Positions 5,903 through 13,908 of a stretch of 17,293 nt of DNA are shown one piece after another. Source of the stretch: Dehalococcoidia bacterium (GTDB lineage Bacteria > Chloroflexota > Dehalococcoidia > Dehalococcoidales > BS750m-G39); NCBI GenBank assembly GCA_030640325.1, contig DAOWJM010000030.1, forward strand, positions 1 through 17,293, given 5' to 3'. Position numbers and translations under genes: made by a program. Each line of letters begins with the position of its first letter. Positions within the stretch are counted from its first letter, which is position 1. The notes under the pieces are model-generated. The model was not told the DNA's origin and searched no databases. It worked only from the letters and a program-made list of their open reading frames with translations.

Positions 5903-7690
5903 ATGGGCGTTATAGACGAGGTAAAACAAAGAACCGACATCATAGATATTATCAGCCAGTATGCCTCTTTAACCAAAGCCGGGCGAACCTTCAGGGCGCT
6001 ATGCCCGTTCCACAGTGAAAAGCACCCCTCCTTCTTCGTCTATCCTGAGCAGCAGAGCTGGCATTGCTTTGGCGCCTGCAATACCGGTGGCGATGTCTTT
6101 TCCTTCATTATGAAAAAACAGGGCATTGACTTCGGCGAAGCGCTGCGCCTTCTTGCCCAAAGGGCGGGGGTCGCCATCCCATCAAGATTTGAACCAGGGG
6201 CTGAAAGCGAGGAGAGGCAAAGGTTATACCAGGTTAACCAGGCGGCTGCTCTATATTTCCACAATCTGCTACTCGACTCCCCGGCTGGAGAAAAGGCACG
6301 AAGTTATGTCATAGGACGAGGTTTCTCCCCGAAAACCATTGCCGACTTCCAACTGGGCTTTAGCCCCAATAGCTGGGAAGGACTAAAGCAATACCTTATG
6401 GATAGAGGCTATACCGAGAGCGAACTGCTGACCGCTGGTTTAATAATAGAGGCAGAGGCAGGGAAAACCCATGACCGATTTCGCAATCGGTTGATGTTCC
6501 CCATCCATGATGCCAGAGGACGCATCGCCGGATTTGGGGCAAGGGTGCTCGATGATTCATTGCCTAAATATATTAATTCGCCACAAACGCCAATCTTTGA
6601 TAAAAGCGGCAGCCTTTATGGCATAAACCTGGCTAAAGATGCGATTAGACAGCAAGACCTAGCAGTGATTGTAGAGGGCTACATGGATGTTATCACTGCC
6701 CACCAAAATGGTTTCCACAATGTAGTTGCCTCTATGGGAACCTCAGTTACCGAGAAACAGGTAAGCTCACTAAAGAGACTAACCAAAAACATAACTTTAG
6801 CCCTTGATGCCGACGCTGCTGGCGATGAAGCCTCATTACGGGCTGTGGGCTATGAAAATACCCTTGATGCTGAGGTAAAGGTTATCATCCTGCCCAGAGG
6901 CAAAGACCCCGATGATGTTATTAAAGAAGATGCAAAAGCTTGGCAAAAACTACTGGGAGAGGCTCTGCCTGTAGTTGATTATACCTTCAACATGGTCACC
7001 TCTGAGCTTGACCTGACTACAGCCAAGGGCAAGTCCTCAGCCGTAGATAAGCTTCTGCCCATCATTGCCGAGATAAAGGATGATATACGCCAAGCCCACT
7101 ATCTACAAAAACTGGCTCACCTGCTCAAGGTCAGCGAACGCAGTATAGAAGCTGCCCTAACCAGAATTAGACCTAGACCAAGTAGAGGCAGGGCTGAAGA
7201 GCCAAAACAAGAGGTGGCGACACATCTACACCCACTTTTGTCCAGCCCCATTGAGGAATATTGCCTGGCTCTACTGCTGCAGCACCCAGAGCTTAAGTAT
7301 AGGCAGGAAGGGCTTTCGCCTGAATACTTCGAAACCAGTGAAAACCGAGAAATCCTTATCGCCTGGCAACGGAGTGATAAAATAGAATCACTCAAAGAGG
7401 GGCTTGATTCTGCAACTCATGAGCACCTTGATTCCCTATTAACCAGGAACTTATTGAGCACTAAAATAGAGCAAAAATATGCTGAGTGCGCTCTTCGGCT
7501 ACGGGAAAAATTCCTCCGCAGCCTGGCGACGAAAATAGAGGCAGTATTAGCCCTAGAAGCTCAGTCAGGAGGCAGGGCTGCCGACCTGGCTAAACTCAAG
7601 GAGCAAGGGGTAGAGGTCAATATCCAATTGGGCGAGGTTTTTGCTCAAAAAAGCCGGAGGAGGTCGGAGCAAAGGGGGGTGAGGAAATGA
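5903..7690 (+). CDS. dnaG: DNA primase
   Basis: Synthesises RNA primers at the replication fork with the DnaB helicase. The 595-residue length is normal for bacterial DnaG. The N-terminal CHC2 zinc finger has ligands C34, H37, C55 and C59 (CPFHSEKHPSF ... WHCFGACNTGGD); the last pair is spaced C-x3-C where the usual form is C-x2-C. The central RNA polymerase/TOPRIM core carries VEGYMDV with the catalytic glutamate E258 and LALDADAAGDEA with D302 and D304. The C-terminal part (about 430-595) is variable and fits the helicase-interaction domain. The start MGVIDEVKQRTDIIDIIS matches the family start. No ribosome site is visible; the leader is the palindromic repeat. Its stop overlaps the rpoD start by four bases (ATGA), as expected in a dnaG-rpoD operon. 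Confidence 0.96.
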   Translation: MGVIDEVKQRTDIIDIISQYASLTKAGRTFRALCPFHSEKHPSFFVYPEQQSWHCFGACNTGGDVFSFIMKKQGIDFGEALRLLAQRAGVAIPSRFEPGAESEERQRLYQVNQAAALYFHNLLLDSPAGEKARSYVIGRGFSPKTIADFQLGFSPNSWEGLKQYLMDRGYTESELLTAGLIIEAEAGKTHDRFRNRLMFPIHDARGRIAGFGARVLDDSLPKYINSPQTPIFDKSGSLYGINLAKDAIRQQDLAVIVEGYMDVITAHQNGFHNVVASMGTSVTEKQVSSLKRLTKNITLALDADAAGDEASLRAVGYENTLDAEVKVIILPRGKDPDDVIKEDAKAWQKLLGEALPVVDYTFNMVTSELDLTTAKGKSSAVDKLLPIIAEIKDDIRQAHYLQKLAHLLKVSERSIEAALTRIRPRPSRGRAEEPKQEVATHLHPLLSSPIEEYCLALLLQHPELKYRQEGLSPEYFETSENREILIAWQRSDKIESLKEGLDSATHEHLDSLLTRNLLSTKIEQKYAECALRLREKFLRSLATKIEAVLALEAQSGGRAADLAKLKEQGVEVNIQLGEVFAQKSRRRSEQRGVRK

Positions 7691-9219
7691 ACCTAGAAAA
7701 CAGCGAGGATAGTAGACACTTCCCGCCACAAAATAAGGAAGATGAGAGGCTAGAGGCCGAATCGGAAGGGACAACCGGTTCACGTGCCCTCTTCCACGAA
7801 TCTGAGGAAGAAACAGAGACTGAAGACATAACTAAGCCAAGTCCACTATGGCGTGAGGCAAGGCACCTTGAGATTGAGAAACCAGAGTCCACCTTAGATT
7901 TAGAGCTAGAAACGCCTTTAGAGCAGGCGGAGGAGCAGGAGGTAGTAGATGACCCAGTTCGCATGTACCTTCACGAAATTGGCAGGGTGCATCTTCTCAC
8001 TGCTGCTGAGGAAAAGGATTTGGCTAGAAAGATGGAGGAGGGTATACGCATCGAAGAGATTAAACAGGGCTACCTACAGAGATATGGGAGAGACCCATCG
8101 GCAACTGAAATAATAATTACTATACTTCTGGAGTTGTCTCAGGCTTCCACCACCATCCATCTCCTCCAAGAACAGCTCTACCTAACACCTGCTGCCAGCT
8201 TTCTAGAGAACATCTCCAACGCTAAATTGCGAGAAAGCATTGATAGCCTGATAAGACCACAGCTAATCCTGGCTATTGCTCACCAGACAGATAAATCTAT
8301 ACCTGAAGCAGAACAGCTTCTTACAGAGCTGGCATTAAATATCAACCTGTTACCAAAGGAAGTCCTCGATGCTATTGGGGATAGCGTCTCTCTGGCTGAC
8401 ATAGAGACCTTGGTGACAAAGCCTGATTTCATCAATTCCATTCAGGCTTATGAGAAGCAGCTCCAAGCTTACCTAGAGAATATTGGGCGTGAGGCTGAAA
8501 AGGCAGAGACCCATCTCACTGAAGCCAACCTGCGTTTGGTGGTCAGCGTAGCCAAGAAACATATTGGACGAGGCATGTCGCTCCTCGACCTCATTCAGGA
8601 GGGGAATATCGGACTTCTTAGAGCAGTGGAGAAATTTGATTACCGTAAAGGCTATAAATTCAGCACCTATGCCACTTGGTGGATTCGTCAAGCTATTACT
8701 CGAGCTATAGCTGACCAGGCTCGCACTATTCGCATCCCAGTTCATATGGTTGAGACCATCAATAAACTGCTACGGGTAAGTCGCCGTTTGGCTCAGGAAT
8801 ATGGGCGAGAGCCTACAGCCAAGGAAATCGGTAGAGAAATGGAAATACCTCCGGAAAAGGTGGGGGAGATAGTCAAGGTATCACAACTGCCAATATCGCT
8901 AGAGTCACCAATGGGTGAGGAGGAGGACAGCCACTTAGGTGACTTTATAGAGGACCGCAATGCTCTGCCACCGGCTGATGCTGCCTCCAAACAGCTACTT
9001 AAGGAGCAAATCGATACGGTGCTGTCCAGTCTCAGCCCTCGCGAGCAACGGGTGCTTCAACTCAGGTTTGGTCTTGAGGATGGGCGAAGCCGAACCTTGG
9101 AGGAGGTGGGGAAGGAGTTTAGCGTAACCAGAGAGCGAATTCGCCAAATTGAAGCCAAGGCACTGCGTAAGCTGCGCCACCCCAGCCGAAGCCGCAAGTT
9201 AAAGGATTACCTGGAATAA
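7687..9219 (+). CDS. rpoD: Primary sigma factor (sigma-70, RpoD/SigA)
   Basis: Directs RNA polymerase to housekeeping promoters. In 510 residues it shows region 1.2 (about 88-121, DDPVRMYLHEIGRV) and region 2 (about 278-350) with NLRLVVSVAKKHIGRGMSLLD, DLIQEGNIGLLRAVEKFDYR and the -10 recognition helix YATWWIRQAITRAI. Region 3 spans about 355-430. Region 4 (about 440-505) has the helix-turn-helix TLEEVGKEFSVTRERIRQIE. About 150 residues (122-270) without strong motifs separate regions 1.2 and 2. The first 87 residues are acidic and low-complexity, with no recognisable region 1.1. It is coupled to dnaG by an ATGA overlap, with G-rich sequence (AAAGGGGGG) just upstream as ribosome site. It ends 6 bases from the convergent ffh stop. 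Confidence 0.96.
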   Translation: MNLENSEDSRHFPPQNKEDERLEAESEGTTGSRALFHESEEETETEDITKPSPLWREARHLEIEKPESTLDLELETPLEQAEEQEVVDDPVRMYLHEIGRVHLLTAAEEKDLARKMEEGIRIEEIKQGYLQRYGRDPSATEIIITILLELSQASTTIHLLQEQLYLTPAASFLENISNAKLRESIDSLIRPQLILAIAHQTDKSIPEAEQLLTELALNINLLPKEVLDAIGDSVSLADIETLVTKPDFINSIQAYEKQLQAYLENIGREAEKAETHLTEANLRLVVSVAKKHIGRGMSLLDLIQEGNIGLLRAVEKFDYRKGYKFSTYATWWIRQAITRAIADQARTIRIPVHMVETINKLLRVSRRLAQEYGREPTAKEIGREMEIPPEKVGEIVKVSQLPISLESPMGEEEDSHLGDFIEDRNALPPADAASKQLLKEQIDTVLSSLSPREQRVLQLRFGLEDGRSRTLEEVGKEFSVTRERIRQIEAKALRKLRHPSRSRKLKDYLE

Positions 9220-9225
9220 TAAAAA

Positions 9226-10554
9226 CTAGCCGAACATCCCCCGTAAATTGGGGGGTATTTTACCGCCGATACCCATCTTCATCAGCTTTTGCATCTGACG
9301 AAACTGGTTAAGGAGCTGATTGATATCCTGTGGCTTTACCCCACTCCCCTGAGCAATGCGACGCCGTCGGCTACCATCAATAATATTTGGATTACGCCTC
9401 TCCTCAGGGGTCATAGAAAGTATCATAGCCTCAACCTTCTTTAGCTGCTTCTCTTCCATGCCCTCAGGTAATCGCCTAGTCAACTGTGATACCCCTGGCA
9501 GCATCTCTACCAGTTGGGCTACAGGTCCCATCTTCCTGATATCCCTCAGCTGAGATAGGAAGTCATCTAAATTGAAGCTGGCAGTTCGCACCTTCTTCTC
9601 CAGCTCCTTGACCCGCTGCTCATCGAAGGTCTTTCCCGCCTTCTCAATGAAGGTCAGCACATCACCCATACCCAGGATACGTGATGCTAAACGGTCAGGG
9701 TAAAAAGGCTCAAAGGCATCAACCTTCTCACCGATACCAATAAACTTGATAGGTACCCCGCTAACCTGCCTGATGGAAAGAGCCGCCCCACCACGGGCAT
9801 CCCCATCCATCTTGGTCAGGATAAGCCCGGTCAAGCCTATTCTGGAATTGAACTCTTCAGCCATCCGCACCGCATCCTGCCCGATCATGGCATCAACCAC
9901 CAGCAGTGCCTCACCAGGCTTTAGCTCCTTTTTGACCTGAGCAAGCTCCTCCATCATAGGCTCATCTATATGCATACGACCAGCAGTATCAACTATAACC
10001 CAGGTAGCGGCCAGTTCCTTTGCCCTGCTCAAAGCATGAGCACAAACATCCTTACTCCTAGCGTCAGCAGCCTCCCGATAAACTGGAATGTCAAGCTGCT
10101 CACCCAGGATGACTAGCTGCTCAATGCCTGCCGGTCGGCGGTTATCGGCTGCTACCAAGAGCGGGCGCTGCCCTGAGTGTTTTAAGTGAAGAGCTAGCTT
10201 GGCAGCGGTGGTGGTCTTACCGCAGCCCTGCAACCCCACCAGCATGGCTATAGAAGGAGGGCGAGATGATGCTCCCAGGCGACTCTGCTCCCCACCCAGT
10301 ATTGCGATAAGCTCCTCATTGACGATTTTGATTATCTGCTGGGCTGGGGTCAGGCTTTGCAATACTTGAACACCAAGGGAGCGCTCCCTCACCCTGGTGG
10401 TAAAATCCTTGACCACCTTAAAATTTACATCTGCTTCCAGAAGGGCTAACCTCACCTGGCGCAGGGCATCGTCAATATCCTTCTCCCCGAGCTTGCCCCG
10501 GCTGCTCAGCTTGCGAAATACAGTGCTTAACTTATCGCTGAGAACCTCAAACAT
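9226..10554 (-). CDS. ffh: Signal recognition particle GTPase Ffh
   Basis: Binds signal sequences and the SRP RNA, and docks with FtsY to deliver nascent membrane proteins. The 442-residue protein has the N domain (about 1-90), then the G domain with P-loop GLQGCGKTT (107-115), DTAGRMH (189-195), TKMDGDARGGAALS (247-260) and GIGEKVDAFEPF. The M domain (about 297-442) has the RNA-binding segment GSRRRRIAQGSG (394-405) and a methionine-containing C-terminus (FRQMQKLMKMGIGG). One oddity is the G2-region segment, which reads DNRRPAG where most relatives have a D-x-x-RPAA form. The ATG at 10554 has no convincing ribosome site and lies about 3 bases from the predicted transcript start. It is convergent with rpoD and divergent from sbcC. 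Confidence 0.96.
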   Translation of the reverse strand: MFEVLSDKLSTVFRKLSSRGKLGEKDIDDALRQVRLALLEADVNFKVVKDFTTRVRERSLGVQVLQSLTPAQQIIKIVNEELIAILGGEQSRLGASSRPPSIAMLVGLQGCGKTTTAAKLALHLKHSGQRPLLVAADNRRPAGIEQLVILGEQLDIPVYREAADARSKDVCAHALSRAKELAATWVIVDTAGRMHIDEPMMEELAQVKKELKPGEALLVVDAMIGQDAVRMAEEFNSRIGLTGLILTKMDGDARGGAALSIRQVSGVPIKFIGIGEKVDAFEPFYPDRLASRILGMGDVLTFIEKAGKTFDEQRVKELEKKVRTASFNLDDFLSQLRDIRKMGPVAQLVEMLPGVSQLTRRLPEGMEEKQLKKVEAMILSMTPEERRNPNIIDGSRRRRIAQGSGVKPQDINQLLNQFRQMQKLMKMGIGGKIPPNLRGMFG

Positions 10555-10556
10555 AC

Positions 10557-10593
10557 CAACTTCATTCTAATGGGGTGGAGTCTTAACCGTCAA
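10557..10593 (-). promoter_or_regulatory. Predicted promoter of ffh
   Basis: On the minus strand TTGACG (plus 10588-10593) is followed after 18 bases by TAGAAT (plus 10564-10569). The expected start is about 10557, only 3 bases before the ffh ATG, so the mRNA should be nearly leaderless. Confidence 0.65.
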
Positions 10594-10619
10594 GGCAAAA
10601 TTTTGGGGGATTATTTATC

Positions 10620-10731
10620 AACCCTCCCCTTTATCCCCCTCCCTTGATAAGGGAGGGGGAACTTGCATATAAGAGAGGCTCCCCGCCCCTCTTTTTACTT
10701 CCCTCCCCCTCTCCTTCAAAGGAGAGGGGGA
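10620..10731. repeat. Composite palindromic repeat element, copy 3
   Basis: Head AACCCTCCCC at 10620. Hairpin B has 12-bp arms TCCCCCTCCCTT (10634-10645) and AAGGGAGGGGGA (10649-10660) around GAT. Ten bases on is an imperfect hairpin A (AAGAGAGGC / GCCCCTCTT, 10671-10693). A second B-like hairpin follows, with 13-bp arms TCCCCCTCTCCTT (10704-10716) and AAGGAGAGGGGGA (10719-10731). It occupies the gap between the divergent ffh and sbcC genes without covering either predicted promoter. Confidence 0.8.
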
Positions 10732-10767
10732 ACGAGGGGGTGAGGTAGATAAATAATTCCTTAATTA

Positions 10768-10776
10768 TGCTAAAAT
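10768..10776 (+). promoter_or_regulatory. Predicted extended -10 promoter of sbcC
   Basis: TGCTAAAAT is an extended -10 (TGn plus TAAAAT at 10771-10776); no good -35 is seen at the matching distance. The expected start is about 10783, two bases before the sbcC ATG, predicting a leaderless message. No Shine-Dalgarno sequence precedes the ATG. Confidence 0.55.
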
Positions 10777-10784
10777 AAGTCTAA

Positions 10785-13355
10785 ATGATTCCCATTAAGC
10801 TAGCGTTGCGCAACTTTATGTGCTATCGGGATAATGTGCCACCGCTTCACTTTGATGGTATCCATACCGCCTGCATCAGCGGCGATAATGGCAATGGCAA
10901 ATCAGCCCTAATTGACGCTATGACCTGGGCGCTGTGGGGCAAAACCAGGGCTAAGAGCGATGATGACCTCATTCATTCGGGTCAGACGGAAATGGAGGTG
11001 GAGTTTGACTTCGCTGTGGGCGAGCAGCCATATCGCATTATACGCAAACACTCCAAGCCCAAGCGACGACAACGCTCAGGACAAACCATCCTGGAGTTTC
11101 AGATAGCCGCCGGGGGCGGCTTCAGGTCAATCAGCGGCGACAGCATAACCCAGACCCAGCAGAAAATCATCGACACCCTGCACATGGACTACCCCACATT
11201 CATTAATAGCGCCTTCCTCCGACAAGGTCACGCCGACGAATTCACCAATCAACCCCCTACTAAACGCAAGGAGGTGCTAGGTAATATCCTGGGGCTCTCC
11301 TTCTATGATGAACTTGAGCAACGGGCTAAAGACTTGGCTAAACAGCAGGAAACAGAAAGGGAGCAACTTGAGAGCGCTATCAAAGAGAGCAGCGACGAAT
11401 TAGCCCAAAAGCCAATCTATGAGGCTGAGCTGGAACAAGCACAGACCGGACTCACCCAAATAGAAAAGGCGATGACAGAGCAGGAATCCAGACTCAATAG
11501 CCTCAGGCAGGAAAAGGAGGCTCTGGAAAACAAGAGGGCGCAACTAACTCAGCTAGAGGAGCACATAACAGCCACTAAAAGAGAGCTGGAGCGCTGGGAT
11601 GACCAGCTTGAGCAGCATCGCTCCCGGCTCAAAGAGTATGAAGAGGTAATAGCTCAGCGTTCCACCATAGAAGAAGGCTATGCCCAATTAACTGAAGCCC
11701 GAAGACAAAATGATGAACTAAACCAAAAGTTAGGGTTACTGGTTAAATTAAGGGATAGTAAGAGCCAGTTAGAGATGAGCATAGAGCGGGCACAGGCAGC
11801 CTTAATTACAGAACATAAATTAGCTCAAAGCAAAATCACAGAGCTAGAAGCCATCTCCCAGAAACTGCCCCAACTTAAAAACGAGCTACAGCAGGCAGAA
11901 GCTCAATTGCACCAGTTGGCTGAACAGGAGGAGATGCTAGGCAGAAAAAAGCAAACCAGCCAAGAGCTAAGAACACAGGTCAGCTATCTAGAATCCGGCA
12001 AAACCCGCCTGGAACGGGAAATAGAGGAGATAATAGAAAAAATCAACCTCTTATCGACTCAAGCTGATGCTAAATGCCCCTTATGTGAAACTGAGTTGGG
12101 CAAAGATGGTTTAAAACGAATTGAGGCGAAATACACCGCCGATAAGGATAGCAAATCCAATTCGCTAAAGTCAAATCAAGCCGAGCTAGCCAGCAAGAAA
12201 ATAGAGCTTGAGTCGCTGGAAGGCGAAATATCACCGCTAGAAGCAAAGCTAAATCAAGATAAAGCCTCGGCACAGAGCAAAATCAGCCTCCTCGGTAAAG
12301 ATATCGGTGAAGCCGAAGCAGCAGATAACCAGCTAAACGAGAAGGGGAAAAGACTGACCGAGATTGAACTGAGCCTAGCCAGGAAGGATTTTGCCGCCGC
12401 GGAGCAGCAGGCATTAGCCCAGCTTGAGGGGGAATTAGCCAAACTTGATTACGATTCACAGCAGCATGAGCAAGTCCGCCAGCGCCTGACCGAATTAGAA
12501 CAATATGAAAGCCCCAAGCGAAAACTGGAAGAAGCCGATAGGCTTATCAATCAAGAGAGGGAGGCAGCTCATAAAGCTGAGGAAGCTAGCCAGGAGCTGC
12601 GCCAGAGGCTAGAGGTCGACACTCAAAAAAGGCAAGAGCTAAGTGAAGCACTCAACGCACTCCCCCAGCTAACCAGTGATTTAACCCAGGCTGAAACTGG
12701 TTACCAGGCGCTCGCCGCCCAACAAAAGCAAGCCCAGGAGCTAATGTGGAGCGCAAAGTCAAAACTGGAGCGCTGTTCTGAGCTGGAGATAAAAAAGAGG
12801 GAAAAGGAAAAACTAATGGGTCAAGCATCACGGGAGGAGAAAATCTATAAAGACTTGGCTCAAGCCTTCGGCAAAAAGGGGATACAAGCCTTGCTTATTG
12901 AGATGGCACTTCCTGAAATTGAGGCTGAAGCCAACCGACTGCTGGGACGGATGACGGATAATAGAATGCATGTGAAAATTGAAACCCAGCGGGAAACTAA
13001 GAAGGGAGATGTTATTGAAACCCTGGATATCAATATTGCCGACGAGCTAGGAACACGAAATTATGAAATGTTCAGTGGTGGTGAAGCCTTTCGCATCGAC
13101 TTTGCCGTTCGTATTGCCCTATCCAAGCTATTAGCCAGACGAGCCGGGGCACCACTACCCACCCTAGTCATTGATGAAGGCTTTGGCACTCAAGATAGCA
13201 CCGGCATGGAAAAACTTAAAGAGGCGATAAACTCTATTCAGGACGACTTTGACAAGATACTGGTCATCACCCATATTGAGGAACTCAGAGACGCCTTCCC
13301 CACCCGGATTGATGTTATCAAAACCGCTGAAGGCTCAACGCTTGAAGTGAGTTAA
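10785..13355 (+). CDS. sbcC: SbcC/Rad50-type SMC-like ATPase
   Basis: ATPase arm of the SbcCD (Rad50-Mre11) complex that opens and trims DNA ends and hairpins for recombination repair. The 856-residue protein begins with a globular head half carrying Walker A GDNGNGKSA (33-41). Two long coiled-coil arms (about 175-425 and 440-690, rich in E, Q, K and L) flank a CPLC zinc hook (C431, C434). The second head half has signature FSGGEAFRIDF (from 763), Walker B TLVIDEGFG (D797, E798) and the histidine switch VITHIEEL. All parts needed for an active, dimerising enzyme are present. The smaller size suggests a Rad50-like form rather than the longer E. coli SbcC. The nuclease partner SbcD/Mre11 is not adjacent. 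It is convergent with the HD-hydrolase gene, with one base between the stops. Confidence 0.93.
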   Translation: MIPIKLALRNFMCYRDNVPPLHFDGIHTACISGDNGNGKSALIDAMTWALWGKTRAKSDDDLIHSGQTEMEVEFDFAVGEQPYRIIRKHSKPKRRQRSGQTILEFQIAAGGGFRSISGDSITQTQQKIIDTLHMDYPTFINSAFLRQGHADEFTNQPPTKRKEVLGNILGLSFYDELEQRAKDLAKQQETEREQLESAIKESSDELAQKPIYEAELEQAQTGLTQIEKAMTEQESRLNSLRQEKEALENKRAQLTQLEEHITATKRELERWDDQLEQHRSRLKEYEEVIAQRSTIEEGYAQLTEARRQNDELNQKLGLLVKLRDSKSQLEMSIERAQAALITEHKLAQSKITELEAISQKLPQLKNELQQAEAQLHQLAEQEEMLGRKKQTSQELRTQVSYLESGKTRLEREIEEIIEKINLLSTQADAKCPLCETELGKDGLKRIEAKYTADKDSKSNSLKSNQAELASKKIELESLEGEISPLEAKLNQDKASAQSKISLLGKDIGEAEAADNQLNEKGKRLTEIELSLARKDFAAAEQQALAQLEGELAKLDYDSQQHEQVRQRLTELEQYESPKRKLEEADRLINQEREAAHKAEEASQELRQRLEVDTQKRQELSEALNALPQLTSDLTQAETGYQALAAQQKQAQELMWSAKSKLERCSELEIKKREKEKLMGQASREEKIYKDLAQAFGKKGIQALLIEMALPEIEAEANRLLGRMTDNRMHVKIETQRETKKGDVIETLDINIADELGTRNYEMFSGGEAFRIDFAVRIALSKLLARRAGAPLPTLVIDEGFGTQDSTGMEKLKEAINSIQDDFDKILVITHIEELRDAFPTRIDVIKTAEGSTLEVS

Positions 13356-13356
13356 T

Positions 13357-13908
13357 TTACAGACCCAGGTCGGCGGCAATCTCCTTCATTGCCTCCAGCC
13401 CCAGCTCGAGAAATTCGTCAAGCTCAAGCCCAATTTCAGTGCACTGAGAGATTTGCCCTCTATTTGCCCCAGCGGCAAAGCTCTTCTCCTTAAACCTCTT
13501 CCTCACCGACCTAGTCTCAACCCCAGCCAATTTTTTATCCGGGCGAACCAGGGCAGCAGCAATTATTAAGCCCGTTAGCGGGTCAGCACAAAACAGGGCT
13601 TTGTCAAGCTTTGTCTCCAGGGGAATGCCATGGGCTTCATTATGGCATAGTATGGCATGAGCCATAGCCTCACTAGCTCCAAGCTCCCTAGCCAGGTCAG
13701 CCCCCAGCGTACTATGGATGTTCATATCTCCCTCGGTGAGCTCCATGTCTATATCATGCAGCAGCCCGGTAAGCCCCCACTCCTCCTCATCCTCACCAAG
13801 GCGCCTGGCTAGAGCCAGCATAATAGCCTCGGTAGCCAGCATGTGCTTGATTAGGTTTGCATTCTCCACATTGGCTTTAATAGAGTCAAGTGCTTCTTCT
13901 CGAGTCAC
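13357..13908 (-). CDS. HD-domain (HDIG-type) hydrolase, substrate unknown
   Basis: A 183-residue soluble protein with an HD phosphohydrolase fold: likely metal ligands H22 (LIKHMLA), H51-D52 (GLLHDID), H65, H89 (LCHN) and D109 (CADPLTG). The pattern MTREEAL...NLIKHMLATEAIM...WGLTGLLHDID matches a common family of small HDIG proteins annotated only as hydrolases; related domains act on nucleotides or phosphate esters. I chose the GTG at 13908 because the family start resembles NREEAL and a G-rich AAGGGGG lies just ahead. A GTG at 13929 would add seven residues. From 13908 the gene overlaps the end of the upstream MFS transporter by 23 bases, so translation is probably coupled. The real substrate cannot be inferred from the sequence. 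Confidence 0.85.
   Translation of the reverse strand: MTREEALDSIKANVENANLIKHMLATEAIMLALARRLGEDEEEWGLTGLLHDIDMELTEGDMNIHSTLGADLARELGASEAMAHAILCHNEAHGIPLETKLDKALFCADPLTGLIIAAALVRPDKKLAGVETRSVRKRFKEKSFAAGANRGQISQCTEIGLELDEFLELGLEAMKEIAADLGL

Noticed and set aside
10621..10740. Possible CRISPR or tandem array in the G/C-rich palindromes
   Set aside because: There are no regularly spaced identical repeats with unique spacers; the units are nested hairpins of two types.
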